In this document: positions 26,751 through 35,186 of the stretch, piece after piece | How the letters are laid out: every line of letters starts with the position of its first letter | How positions within the stretch are numbered: position 1 is the stretch's first letter | Assembly (NCBI RefSeq): GCF_009688965.1 | Contig: NZ_AP021875.1 | Span: 6,386,001 to 6,450,000 of the forward strand | Reading direction: 5' to 3' | From: Desulfosarcina widdelii | GTDB lineage: Bacteria > Desulfobacterota > Desulfobacteria > Desulfobacterales > Desulfosarcinaceae | DNA: 64,000 nt | The notes under the pieces: generated by a model | The model's input: only the letters and a program-made list of their open reading frames with translations | What the model was told of the DNA's origin: nothing | Database searches by the model: none | Translations under genes and position numbers: made by a program

Positions 26751-26816
26751 AGGCTCGAGCCTGCCATCGGTCCATTATGAAATTCCAATTGGGTCAAGAG
26801 CAAGAATTGACCCTTT
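26751..26816. repeat. Dispersed 3'-flank repeat, copy A (degenerate)
   Basis: Contains TATGAAATTCCAATTGGGTC followed by AAGAGCAAGAATTGACCCTTTT, related to copies at 30838-30905 and 32662-32735. This copy has lost the flanking inverted repeat. Confidence 0.5.
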
Positions 26817-26881
26817 TGCGGGTCTGCCAACTTCCTGACCACAAAATCTTGATTGGTGCCAAATCCCACTGTACCCCTATG

Positions 26882-27000
26882 TTGCAAAAGCCGGAGGGCG
26901 ACAGAGCCAAGGCGCCAAGGGTGACGCTGTAGTCGGCTACCGCGATCCCTTGGCAACGCCGGATCTGGTGGCCTCCGGCTTTCCCGAAGGGGAAAAGATG
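26882..27000 (+). ncRNA. Structured intergenic element of about 120 bp, copy 1
   Basis: Begins TTGCAAAAG and ends GAAAAGATG. An outer stem pairs GCCGGAGG with CCTCCGGC, an inner stem pairs GCCAAGGG (26914-26921) with CCCTTGGC (26947-26954), and CTTTCCCGAAGGGG can form a small 3' hairpin. A homologous copy on the opposite strand at 34954-35076 has G-C pairs where this one has A-T, which supports a conserved fold. RNA gene versus mobile repeat cannot be decided from sequence. Confidence 0.5.
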
Positions 27001-27162
27001 AAGAAAAATTCGCCCCATCCTGGAATGCACCGGTGGTTGATTCCAAAAATGAGAGCCGGATGTGTCTCATGGAAGATAACCATGGTAATTGGCAATTTTT
27101 CTCAGTCTTTTTATGCAACATTGGGGTGTATCTGAACGCCCATTCCATTTATACTGTCCACC

Positions 27163-28446
27163 ATGATGGACTGGTGGTGGATCATAAAACTGTTCTGGGG
27201 CGGAATCGGTCTGGGCCTCGCCTGTCTGCTGCTGATTGTGGTGTGGCGGGCCCAGGGTTTTATCGCCTGGAACCGTTCCCTGCAAAAGGAACTGAAATCC
27301 CTAGCCCGGGAGGCGGAAACCGTTTCCTTGAACCGCAGAAAAGGCATACGGGTGATCCAGGATCGGTGCGATGAAATTTTTTACTCCCTGTCGCCCCGTC
27401 TCGGTGATCTGGATCAGTTGCGGGACTATGTCCGAGCTATCGCAGCCTGCTTTTTCCCGGACGCCAAATTCCCCGAACTCCAGGTATCTTTAGGGTATTT
27501 GATTCATTGCATGAACGATTCCCTGGTCCGGTTTGACCGGATTCTTCAGCGACCGGAACTGAATCGTCTGAAATCGATGAATATCAAAAGCATCCGCAGC
27601 CTGTATCGGTGGTTCACCGGCGTGATGCAGCACCCTTCGGTGAAGTGGTATACAGAACATCGAATCATGATTCGGAGAATCAGCCGCATTCGCTTTTTTT
27701 TCTTTATCGATCCATTCTCCTGGATTTTTTTATTGTCGCGAAAAGTTGTGGTCCTTTTGCTGATACGGACGCTGGTCCTGGATATCACCGTTTATGTAGG
27801 CAAAGTGGCCCTGAATGCATACGACCAGGACCATGACAGCTCCGAGGAAGAAGATGTTGACATCCTGGAAGAGACTCTGGAAGATCTTTCACATATGCAG
27901 ATGCCATCGGCCATGGAGACCGATCCTGTACTTCTTGAAATTCGCCAGGAACTGGTTGGTTTTTCTACGGTGATGCTGTCCAACCCAACCTGGGAGAAAT
28001 GGAAAGAAACCGTTCGGAAAGCGGCGGACCATATTGCCCGAAAACATTTCCCCGATTCCGAAGCTCCCGTGGAAGAGGCCGCTATTGGTCCACTGCTCTA
28101 TCGGACACGGTCCTGGCTGGAAACGCTTGGAAAGGGAGAGACGATTGCCATCGTTCGCTATGCATACCGCACACGACTTGAAACCTTGTTTCAAGCCAGG
28201 GATGTCTCCGACCTGATTCTCACTCCAACGGTTCGCCGCACAATACGGACCGCATTGGATACGTATGGTTGGCTCAAATGGCCGCTGCTCATCTACCGGC
28301 GGGCCAAACGGTTCTCCCTTCCCCGCATAGCCGTTGATCTCGGGTGGTTCGTGGGCAAGAAAACGATTCTGGTTTTGATCCATGGCCGCACATTTGACCA
28401 GGTTTGCCGTGAATTGGACTGGGTCTACCGGATTTCATCGAGGTAA
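27163..28446 (+). CDS. Hypothetical membrane protein, 427 residues
   Basis: I do not recognise a family. The N-terminus holds a membrane helix (IGLGLACLLLIVVWRAQ). A charged helical region follows, then two closely spaced hydrophobic segments near residues 170-215 (FFFFIDPFSWIFLLSRKVVVLLLI), an acidic linker (HDSSEEEDVDILEETLEDL), and a second half rich in arginine and tryptophan. The two halves look loosely repetitive (IAACFFPDAKFPE versus IARKHFPDSEAPV, followed in each by a predicted helix), suggesting an internal duplication. No SD box is obvious. The next gene, a B12-radical SAM protein, starts 73 bases later in the same direction. Confidence 0.6.
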   Translation: MMDWWWIIKLFWGGIGLGLACLLLIVVWRAQGFIAWNRSLQKELKSLAREAETVSLNRRKGIRVIQDRCDEIFYSLSPRLGDLDQLRDYVRAIAACFFPDAKFPELQVSLGYLIHCMNDSLVRFDRILQRPELNRLKSMNIKSIRSLYRWFTGVMQHPSVKWYTEHRIMIRRISRIRFFFFIDPFSWIFLLSRKVVVLLLIRTLVLDITVYVGKVALNAYDQDHDSSEEEDVDILEETLEDLSHMQMPSAMETDPVLLEIRQELVGFSTVMLSNPTWEKWKETVRKAADHIARKHFPDSEAPVEEAAIGPLLYRTRSWLETLGKGETIAIVRYAYRTRLETLFQARDVSDLILTPTVRRTIRTALDTYGWLKWPLLIYRRAKRFSLPRIAVDLGWFVGKKTILVLIHGRTFDQVCRELDWVYRISSR

Positions 28447-28519
28447 ATCAGCTGGAGCTGTAAAAAAACGATATCTTGTGTTTCAATACTGATCAAAGAG
28501 GAAGTCGTGGTGCCTTAAT

Positions 28520-29800
28520 ATGAAAGTTCTTTTGATATCCGCCAACACGGAACAGATCAACATGCCGGTACTGCCATTGGGGATGGCCTTTGTTGCCAGA
28601 GCCGCCGAAGATGCCGGACACGAGGTATCCCAGATCAATCTGATGGCCGACCCAGAGGCCCTGACATCCCTGGCAGCGCGCATCCGGATGATTCGACCGG
28701 ATATCATCGGCATATCCGTTAGAAATATCGATGATCAGGTCTCTCTGCATCCCCGATTTCTTTTGGAAGCGGTAAAACAGGTGGTGGCCGCATGCAGGCA
28801 AAACTCCAAGGCCAGGATTGTGCTCGGGGGTGCCGGGTACAGCATGTTTCCCGAACATGTACTGGCCTACCTCGGAGCCGATATGGGGATTCAGGGAGAG
28901 GGGGAACACGCCTTTGTCACACTTTTGGATAAGATCGAAAAAGGCAGGGACCTATCGGCCATCCCCGGCCTGCATCATGCCGCCCAGGGCATCACCAACC
29001 TTCCGGATATCAATACCGAGCTCGACCGGTTTCTATTCCCTGAGCCGGACAGGCTTTTAACTTCATTGACACCTGCCAGCGATGAGATCATCTGGTTGCC
29101 GTTTCAGACCCGCAGAGGCTGTCCGTTGAATTGCAGCTACTGTTCGACCGCGCTGATCGAAGGTGACCGCACCCGCATGCGGTCGGCCAGATCGGTCATA
29201 GACGCCCTGTCTCAATATTCGTCCGCCGGATTTAATCATTTCTTCTTTGTGGACAACACCTTCAATCTGCCCCCGGGATATGCTATCGACCTTTGCGATC
29301 GAATGATTGAAGCGGACTTGGGTATTTCCTGGCGATGTATCCTCTATCCTGGAAAGGTAAAAGAAGAACTTGTAGAAAAAATGGCGAGCTCCGGTTGTGT
29401 CGAGGTCAGCCTCGGAATGGAAAGCGGATCGGACATCATACTGAAAAAGATGAACAAGCAGTTTCGCACAGAAGACGTGCGTCATGCATCCGAGCTGCTA
29501 AAGAAATACGGAATTCGTCGCATGGGGTTTTTGCTTTTAGGAGGGCCGGGAGAAACCAGGCAGACCGTCATGGAAAGTCTGAAATTTACCGATTCGCTTG
29601 AACTCGAAATGGTAAAAGTAACAGTTGGTATTCGTGTGTATCCGAATACGGAAATTGCCCTCCATGCCAAGCAGATAGGGGCATTATCTGTTGATGATAA
29701 CCTCTTGTCTCCAAGGTTTTACATTGAAAATGGTATGGAGGCGTGGTTGCGGAAAACTGTACAAGAGTGGCTGAAAGATCGATCCAACTGGATAAATTAA
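28520..29800 (+). CDS. B12-binding-domain radical SAM protein
   Basis: 426 residues. Residues 1-150 form a cobalamin-binding-like domain (LISANTEQINMPVLPLG, RPDIIGISVRN, VLGGAGYSMFPE), but the B12 DxHxxG motif is not clear. The radical SAM cluster is C201-x3-C205-x2-C208 in RRGCPLNCSYCST, with downstream support from EVSLGMESGSD and GFLLLGGPGET. Such enzymes catalyse methylations, ring contractions or lipid modifications. Its stop overlaps that of the small convergent gene by four bases. Its substrate is unknown; the upstream membrane protein may be functionally linked. Confidence 0.88.
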   Translation: MKVLLISANTEQINMPVLPLGMAFVARAAEDAGHEVSQINLMADPEALTSLAARIRMIRPDIIGISVRNIDDQVSLHPRFLLEAVKQVVAACRQNSKARIVLGGAGYSMFPEHVLAYLGADMGIQGEGEHAFVTLLDKIEKGRDLSAIPGLHHAAQGITNLPDINTELDRFLFPEPDRLLTSLTPASDEIIWLPFQTRRGCPLNCSYCSTALIEGDRTRMRSARSVIDALSQYSSAGFNHFFFVDNTFNLPPGYAIDLCDRMIEADLGISWRCILYPGKVKEELVEKMASSGCVEVSLGMESGSDIILKKMNKQFRTEDVRHASELLKKYGIRRMGFLLLGGPGETRQTVMESLKFTDSLELEMVKVTVGIRVYPNTEIALHAKQIGALSVDDNLLSPRFYIENGMEAWLRKTVQEWLKDRSNWIN

Positions 29801-30060
29801 TTCATTCGGAGGATTGCGTTCTGATCGTCCGTAACAACTTTCCGAATCTGTTCTTCTTTCGACTCTAAAAAATCAATAATAGAAGACCTGTCCGAATCGT
29901 CCCAACGTTTCTGCCCGATTTTTAGAAATATTCTGGATTTCCCTGTCTTGATGATAAAGTCGTATGATTCTGTTATCGAGTTCTCTCGATAATCAACATG
30001 ATATTCATCATAGCCAGTTCTAAAGAAGTCCAGAACAGTTTTTCTTTTTGTTGCAGCCAT
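29797..30060 (-). CDS. Hypothetical 87-residue protein
   Basis: The start at 30060 (MAATKRKTVLDFF) is selected because GGGAGAAAAAA lies directly upstream; the longer frame has no site. The protein is highly charged (SRIFLKIGQKRWDDSDRSSI and FLESKEEQIRKVV), with no signal peptide or membrane segment and no recognised domain. It converges on the radical SAM gene and overlaps its stop codon. It could be a small DNA- or protein-binding factor, but there is no direct sign of this. Confidence 0.6.
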   Translation of the reverse strand: MAATKRKTVLDFFRTGYDEYHVDYRENSITESYDFIIKTGKSRIFLKIGQKRWDDSDRSSIIDFLESKEEQIRKVVTDDQNAILRMN

Positions 30061-30242
30061 TTTTTTCTCCCTTATGCATATTTCTGTTTTCTCAATTATC
30101 ATCCAAAAATAATTTTTTGAAAAACACTTTGGAGAAGTTCCATTAGAGAGGCAGAGCCCCGTTAGAGGCTCTGCCGTGTACAACATTTCTGCTGATTTTA
30201 TCTTATGCCTATGTTTTCGAAGCTCTGCCGTTTATCGTGCCC

Positions 30243-30335
30243 TTAAATCTTGCATGCGGCTGTCGATGACCGGCCAGCGATACATCTGTTGATGAAGTAA
30301 CCCAGCGTAATGAGCGTAATCGTTGTTCCTATCAT
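30243..30335 (-). CDS. Very small protein, 30 residues
   Basis: ATG at 30335 follows GGAAGG with a 6-base spacer. The product MIGTTITLITLGYFINRCIA is hydrophobic for most of its length and then basic, as in small membrane peptides. It starts 18 bases after the stop of the 44-residue gene upstream, so the two form a compact transcript. Length makes the call uncertain. Confidence 0.5.
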   Translation of the reverse strand: MIGTTITLITLGYFINRCIAGRSSTAACKI

Positions 30336-30353
30336 AGGGCACCTTCCTTTCAT

Positions 30354-30488
30354 TTATCCCGCCACATCGATCCCAGGATCACATCCCAGATGTTCATCTT
30401 TGTTTTCGCACTCGAAGTTTTTTTCGCGGGTGTCAACGTGTCCTTCGTTTCTGTCGTCGCTGTAGTCCTGAACTTTATTTTCGGCCAT
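30354..30488 (-). CDS. Small acidic protein, 44 residues
   Basis: ATG at 30488 is preceded by GAGGTGATACC, a good ribosome site. The product is acidic and hydrophilic (MAENKVQDYSDDRNEGHVD, ending DEHLGCDPGIDVAG) with two cysteines about 10 residues apart. No family is recognised. The close following 30-residue gene and the strong ribosome sites on both support a real two-gene unit. Confidence 0.55.
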   Translation of the reverse strand: MAENKVQDYSDDRNEGHVDTREKNFECENKDEHLGCDPGIDVAG

Positions 30489-30901
30489 GGTATCACCTCA
30501 TTAATTGCTTGTTTGTTGTTTGCATTTCGTGTTGCGTACTAAAAAGATATAACACTCGAGCAAATCGGCAATGTGAGCTGGTTGAGCGTATGGTGGTAGG
30601 TTAAAACTACCGATTGGGCGAGGAGTGCTTGTAGTCTGGACCGCGATAGCCCAAGATGTCATTCTTGATGAAAAAGGGGAAATCGCTGATTCAAAGGGGC
30701 CGGCTTGAATAATGGCTGAACGAATGACTGTGATAATGGCCATGGCATCAAGGCCGGAATTGATCCGGTTACCGGAATACCAGGTCAAATGTCGCCGTCG
30801 TTCAGGTCGGAAACTATGCCCGGGAATTATCGAATCAAAGTGTCAAGTCAGCCCTCGGCTCGTTATGAAATTCCAACTAGTTCAAGAGTAGGCCTGATCC
30901 T
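30489..30901. other. Intergenic region with repeat debris
   Basis: Contains a short inverted block (GGCCGGAATTGATCCGGTTACC near 30753) similar to the REP-like palindrome at 21499, and copy B of the dispersed repeat at its right end. The leftward promoter of the two small genes should lie here. A 95-residue frame covering this region has no coding features. Confidence 0.4.
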
Positions 30902-30905
30902 TTAA
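30838..30905. repeat. Dispersed 3'-flank repeat, copy B
   Basis: CAAGTCAGCCCTCGGCTCG, TATGAAATTCCAACTAG and AGAGTAGGCCTGATCC match the layout at 32662-32735. It abuts the stop codon of the methyltransferase gene. Confidence 0.55.
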
Positions 30906-31534
30906 CAATTTGGTCGTAGCATGAATATTCCCAAGTTGCCACTACTTACAACTTTACTCTTTTCTATGTCTAAATTTCGATTTTCAATTATTCCAGGGAT
31001 TCCATCTCTGGCAATGAAGTCCCGAAAATTCTTGAAGTGCTCCGAACCGGCCATAATTTCAAAAAAGAATATTACCGATTTATTCATCCATCCCTTAGGG
31101 AAGATCTGGTTACTCGGATGATAATCAACTGCTAATATTCGGCCATCCTTTTTCAAGACACGGATCATTTCATCACAAATCTTTAAACGGGTGGTGTGGG
31201 ATATCTCATGTAGGGTCATCATGGTGATAACCAGGTCAAAAAAATCATTTGGATACTCCATATTGGAAGCATCTCCTAGGCGAAGATTAGCTTTTCTACT
31301 TAATCTGGATTTGGCGACCGACAGCATTGAAGGAGATGAATCGATTCCAAAAACATTGCAATCAGCTTCTTGGTAGTGGTTTAAGGTTGTCCCAGTACCA
31401 CACCCCACGTCTAAAACATTCATTCCAGCCACTGGGGGATGCAATCCTATCCCTATTTCCCGTAACGTTTTATTGAAAGGTTCTACAAAAAAATCATACT
31501 TTCGAGCCCAGCTTTTATAGGGATCTTCTTTCAT
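30902..31534 (-). CDS. Class I SAM-dependent methyltransferase
   Basis: 210 residues with a UbiE/Methyltransf_11-type fold. Motif I is NVLDVGCGTGTTLNH, the acidic residue of motif II is in FGIDSSPSML, and LRLGDASNMEYPNDFFDLVIT plus a late DGRILAVDYHPS follow the usual order. It is probably cytoplasmic. The gene lies 23 bases downstream of a membrane-protein pair reading in the same direction (32512 to 31558), so the three could be one operon, possibly modifying a lipid or quinone; that is speculation. Confidence 0.88.
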   Translation of the reverse strand: MKEDPYKSWARKYDFFVEPFNKTLREIGIGLHPPVAGMNVLDVGCGTGTTLNHYQEADCNVFGIDSSPSMLSVAKSRLSRKANLRLGDASNMEYPNDFFDLVITMMTLHEISHTTRLKICDEMIRVLKKDGRILAVDYHPSNQIFPKGWMNKSVIFFFEIMAGSEHFKNFRDFIARDGIPGIIENRNLDIEKSKVVSSGNLGIFMLRPNC

Positions 31535-31557
31535 ATTGCCTCACTATTTAGGTGGGA

Positions 31558-32055
31558 TCATGATTGGGAGGGGGCATTGAAATCAGGATTCATCGGGCAC
31601 TTCGTATTGATGCAATTTGGGCATCCTGTATGATAAAGCAGGACATAAAAAAACAGTATGACAATGCCAGAGTATAAAACAAAATACATCATCGAACCGG
31701 CTTTGATGATCGCCACATAGGGGATGCATAGCCTTAGAAAAAAGGCCAGCAATCCACCGACACCAGCAATTAAGCCAAAATTGTTTCCCCGTTCAAATGT
31801 CAGGTGTGAACAACCCCCTTCCAACGGAACTGGGCACTGCTTACCGTGGTAGACGCAGTTTCGGCAGGTTGTGGCATGGATAACAAAATAGGATGCCACC
31901 CACAGCAACAGGTACAGCATTCCTGCAAAATTCGAAAGCTCCCAACTGAAATACAGACCGAATAGAAAAATGATTGCCATCAAGACGGCGTTAATGCCGT
32001 ATTCCTTGAGGGTGAATTTATCCAGTTTCTTCTTCCTTTTGATTCCGGTTTTCAT
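31558..32055 (-). CDS. Cysteine-rich polytopic membrane protein, 165 residues
   Basis: Four hydrophobic segments are visible. Two cysteine-containing loops follow membrane helices: TTCRNCVYHGKQCPVPLEGGC and TGCPNCINTKCPMNP, with CxxC patterns that could bind iron-sulfur clusters or zinc. The N-terminus is basic. It overlaps the preceding membrane-protein gene by 38 bases, so the pair is translationally linked. I recognise no named family. Confidence 0.65.
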   Translation of the reverse strand: MKTGIKRKKKLDKFTLKEYGINAVLMAIIFLFGLYFSWELSNFAGMLYLLLWVASYFVIHATTCRNCVYHGKQCPVPLEGGCSHLTFERGNNFGLIAGVGGLLAFFLRLCIPYVAIIKAGSMMYFVLYSGIVILFFYVLLYHTGCPNCINTKCPMNPDFNAPSQS

Positions 32056-32512
32056 GTATCAACACCTCTTCACCAATATTATCAGGTTTTTCGATGCCCG
32101 AAGATGTAATATAGCCAGTGAGTATGACAATTAGCACTGCAATGGAAAGGGGCCATGGTGGTGATGCCTCTGTTTTTATCGCCACTGACGCCGAGACATA
32201 TAGACAGAATCCGTTAAATACCATCAAGACCAATGGCACAGCCCTTTTGGCCCATAATTCTCCATTTCTGAAGGGAATTAGCAGCATGATCAGGCAAGAA
32301 AGGGAGCCTGTTATAAATGCGGCCCCAGCAAAATTTACGAAATTTACGAGCATAACCTGCAGGCCAGGGCCCAGATCCTCCCAGTTTACGCCAATCGCCC
32401 GGTGATGGTAAGGCATAACCGTTGGGCAGGCCAGATATGTAATCCCAAAGGCCATTCCAAGCAGGTTAACAACCAAATAAATGGTGAAAGCGATCTTATC
32501 TCTCTTGTTCAT
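32018..32512 (-). CDS. Polytopic membrane protein, 164 residues (hypothetical)
   Basis: Four membrane segments are visible (IYLVVNLLGMAFGITYLA, FVNFAGAAFITGSLSCLIML, VPLVLMVFNGFCLYVSASV, LSIAVLIVILTGYI). A conserved-looking PYHHRAIGVNWEDL loop lies after the first segment and the C-terminus is acidic and soluble. Its end overlaps the start of the cysteine-rich membrane protein gene. No family is recognised. Confidence 0.65.
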   Translation of the reverse strand: MNKRDKIAFTIYLVVNLLGMAFGITYLACPTVMPYHHRAIGVNWEDLGPGLQVMLVNFVNFAGAAFITGSLSCLIMLLIPFRNGELWAKRAVPLVLMVFNGFCLYVSASVAIKTEASPPWPLSIAVLIVILTGYITSSGIEKPDNIGEEVLIHENRNQKEEETG

Positions 32513-32661
32513 GCGGTGCTCCTATCTCGGGAAAGGCTGATTTTTAATTACAGGAGCCGACATACAGTGGAACATAAAACAGGTAGGATTTTTTAAAATA
32601 ATCTCAAAACAGCACGCTTGTCAACGTTTAGCAACCCCTTGACAAGGAACGGAATTATTTA

Positions 32662-32735
32662 AAGTCTCAAGTCTGCCCTCGACTCCTTATGAAATTTCGA
32701 TTGGATTAAGAGCAGACTTGATCCTTTTACTGCAC
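32662..32735. repeat. Dispersed 3'-flank repeat, copy C with perfect inverted ends
   Basis: CAAGTCTGC and GCAGACTTG form a perfect 9-base inverted repeat separated by 34 bases containing TTATGAAATTTCGATTGG. It lies immediately behind the stop codon of the cyclase gene and could form a hairpin in its transcript, ending mRNA or serving as a mobile repeat. Confidence 0.6.
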
Positions 32736-32740
32736 CACTG

Positions 32741-34642
32741 TCATGACGTCGATTTTTCCGGCAACCCAGCTTTGCGCAAAGCACCCAGCTCTCTCTCTAT
32801 GTCAGCTTTATTCTTATAACGCAGTCTTTTCGCATACGATTCAATCGAGAATTTGGGATTTATTCGAAGGACTTCTTTAGCAGCCGCCTGTGCGTCTGCC
32901 TCACGATCTAATGAGCTATAACAAGCAGCAAGATAACGATGGGCAGCAATAAAATTGGGGCTTACTTGAATAGCCTTTTTGCATATCGCTATCGACTCAT
33001 CATACTGACCAGTCATGAAATAGGCGCGACCTAAGATCCAGTAAACAAACACACCGGGGAATGGGTTGAGCCGCAGAGCCATTTCTCCATATCGAGCAGC
33101 ATCTTCCCACAGACCTAAATTGCTTAAAATACCACCCTTGATCGCTTTTGCATCCGCCGCATTGGAATTCAGTTCTATCGCCCGGTCTATCTCGGAAAGC
33201 GCTTTTTCGTACTGACGGGTGACGTTGTAGTAAGCGGCCAACAAAGAATGGGCTCCGTCGTGTAACTCATCTATATTTAAGGCCTTTTGAGCCAGTTCAA
33301 ATGCAGCTTTAAAGGATTCTTTTGGTGATTCACTCCAACCGCGAACCCCTAAATTTAAATGTGTATAACCTAAATATACATAAGGCCAGACAAAGTCGGG
33401 TTCGAGTTCAATCGACTCTTCGAACAATGGCAGTGCCTTCTCGTAATCTTCTCTTGTATGCCGACAAAAAAATCCCTGGGCACGATAGTGCTTTTCAAGG
33501 GCCTTTAGATTATATTTCTTTTGCGTCCAGCGTCGAGCCTGTTCTCCCTCCGTCAGTTGGGCAACCATGGCGTTCAGGACGTTGGCCGTAATTTCATCCT
33601 GTATTTCAAAAATATCTGTGAGTCGTCGGTCGTAGCGCTCGCTCCAGATATAACTGCCAGATATTGCATCAATCAGTTGAACCGTTATGCGTACTTTATT
33701 GCCGGACTTCTGGACACCCCCTGTCAATACGTAATGTACGCCTAATTCTTCAGCCACTTGCCGGATCTCCACAGATTGTTCCTTGTAATGGAAGGCTGAC
33801 TGGCGAGTGATCACGAAAATACGTGGATAAGTGGAGAGCGTGGTGATGATTTGTTCTGTCAATCCATCGCTGAAATAGTCCTCTTCGGGATTGTCACTCA
33901 TGTTTTTGAACGGCAGAACAACGATAGAGGGCTTTTCCGGCAAGGGATAAGCCATCTTGTCAATGGAGGCCGCTTGTATCTTCGCCGGTCGCGGATAGAA
34001 GACCCATAGAATCGAGACACTACAAATTAAGATTAGCACGATGGCTATTGCGTATGGTTTTTGAAGTTTCGTCTTCCGGTGAGATTGCTCATCGATGATT
34101 TTACCCTCGAATTCCGGTTTCAACAGAACGCGGTAAATCCGAACAGGTTCAGATATATTTTTAACCTCATGTTCCCCCATATATTCAAACCCTTGCCGGA
34201 CTTTATTTTTAACCTGATCAAAAACACCTCTGGAAATGCTGATACCTCCTGGATCGGCCAAGCTTTCAATTCTGGCGGCAACATTAACACCGTCACCGTA
34301 TATTCTGTTGTCTTTGTGAAGAACATCACCAAGATTGATGCCGATTCGGAAATTCATACGACGATTGGATTGCAGTTTCCCATTTTCGATTTCCAATCTT
34401 TTCTGAATTTCAATGGCGCTGTTAACCGCATTCAATGCGCCATTGAATTCCGCAAGGATATTGTCCCCGGGAGTGTCAACGACTCGTCCCTGATTGTTTT
34501 GGATCAAATCAGCGATGATCGCACGGTAGGCGGTGATGGTATTGACGGTAGATTCGTCATCGTCGCCCATTAGTTTGCTGTAGCCTTTTACATCCGCGCT
34601 TAGAATCGCTGTCAATTTGCGTTGAGTTCCATTTTCAGCCAT
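32741..34642 (-). CDS. Class III adenylate/guanylate cyclase with TolB-like and TPR domains
   Basis: 633 residues. The N-terminal cyclase domain (about 8-185) has the first metal aspartate in AILSADVKGYSKLM and the second in DTPGDNILAEF, followed by INLGDVLHKDNRIYGDGVNVAARI. A single membrane helix (about 195-215, IAIVLILICSVSILWVF) leads to a TolB/FlgO-type domain (VVLPFKNMSDNPEEDYFSDG), then TPR repeats to the end. This architecture is common in rhizobia and Desulfobacterota and makes cAMP or cGMP in response to an unknown external or envelope signal. It reads leftward and alone. Confidence 0.93.
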   Translation of the reverse strand: MAENGTQRKLTAILSADVKGYSKLMGDDDESTVNTITAYRAIIADLIQNNQGRVVDTPGDNILAEFNGALNAVNSAIEIQKRLEIENGKLQSNRRMNFRIGINLGDVLHKDNRIYGDGVNVAARIESLADPGGISISRGVFDQVKNKVRQGFEYMGEHEVKNISEPVRIYRVLLKPEFEGKIIDEQSHRKTKLQKPYAIAIVLILICSVSILWVFYPRPAKIQAASIDKMAYPLPEKPSIVVLPFKNMSDNPEEDYFSDGLTEQIITTLSTYPRIFVITRQSAFHYKEQSVEIRQVAEELGVHYVLTGGVQKSGNKVRITVQLIDAISGSYIWSERYDRRLTDIFEIQDEITANVLNAMVAQLTEGEQARRWTQKKYNLKALEKHYRAQGFFCRHTREDYEKALPLFEESIELEPDFVWPYVYLGYTHLNLGVRGWSESPKESFKAAFELAQKALNIDELHDGAHSLLAAYYNVTRQYEKALSEIDRAIELNSNAADAKAIKGGILSNLGLWEDAARYGEMALRLNPFPGVFVYWILGRAYFMTGQYDESIAICKKAIQVSPNFIAAHRYLAACYSSLDREADAQAAAKEVLRINPKFSIESYAKRLRYKNKADIERELGALRKAGLPEKSTS

Positions 34643-34848
34643 AGGTCCTCCCGGAATTGTAGAAGGATAGATTGTTAAATCATTAAGATATCGGGATCGC
34701 TGTCGATTAAGCCGTATTTCGAAATAATTGTGCAGGTTTAGAACAAGGAGGGAGGAACAATTAACTATTCCCGATATTTATAGATAGAATGGATTGGCTT
34801 TAGTGGTCAAGGGGCGATTACGTCTACCCTATAGTTGCATAAAAAGAT

Positions 34849-34958
34849 GCTTTCATCATTGTTACCTATTGTTATCTAAGCAAGAATGGCTATCGAAAGA
34901 AGTTATGTTCGAATTCGCCATTTGTTAATTCCTTCAGGTAACAATGATTGAGGCATCT
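34849..34958. repeat. Large imperfect hairpin beside the structured element
   Basis: GATGCTTTCATCATTGTTACCT (34849-34870, first 20 bases quoted as GATGC through TTAC) and its near-complement at 34937-34958 form a stem of about 22 positions with four mismatches around a 66-base loop. AAAAAG precedes it. It adjoins the structured element and may be part of it. Confidence 0.5.
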
Positions 34959-35076
34959 TTTCGACCCTTTCGGGAAAGCCGGAGGGCTTCAGATACCGCG
35001 TTGCCGAGGGCTCGCGGTAGAATCATTACAGCTTCACCCTCGGCGCCTTGTCTCTGAAGCCCTCCGACTTTTGCAA
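34954..35076 (-). ncRNA. Structured intergenic element of about 120 bp, copy 2
   Basis: Read on the minus strand it begins TTGCAAAAGTCGGAGGGC and ends GAAAAGATG. The outer stem GGAGGGCTTCAGA / TCTGAAGCCCTCC is a perfect 13-base match (34981-34993 with 35053-35065) and the inner stem GCCGAGGG / CCCTCGGC is a perfect 8-base match. It aligns along its whole length with 26882-27000, with paired substitutions in the inner stem. Confidence 0.55.
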
Positions 35077-35186
35077 CGTTAGGGTCTACCTTACCCATGG
35101 GGAGGTTCGAACCGCGGTCAGGTCCGATTTGGAAGTAATTATGTAGAAATCACCGGAATTGAACAAAGACCGATTGGCCGGTCCCC

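Noticed and set aside
26882..27000. CRISPR-like repeat unit
   Set aside because: Only two distant copies, no spacers and no cas genes.
30501..30788. 95-codon minus-strand frame
   Set aside because: No ribosome site or domain; it covers repeat-like intergenic DNA upstream of the small gene pair.
34980..35066. Simple Rho-independent terminator
   Set aside because: The stems are strong but there is no T-run at the end, and a homologous copy elsewhere is not behind a gene in the same way.
35100..35125. tRNA-like GGTTCGAACC
   Set aside because: No acceptor, D or anticodon stems around it; only a short palindrome.
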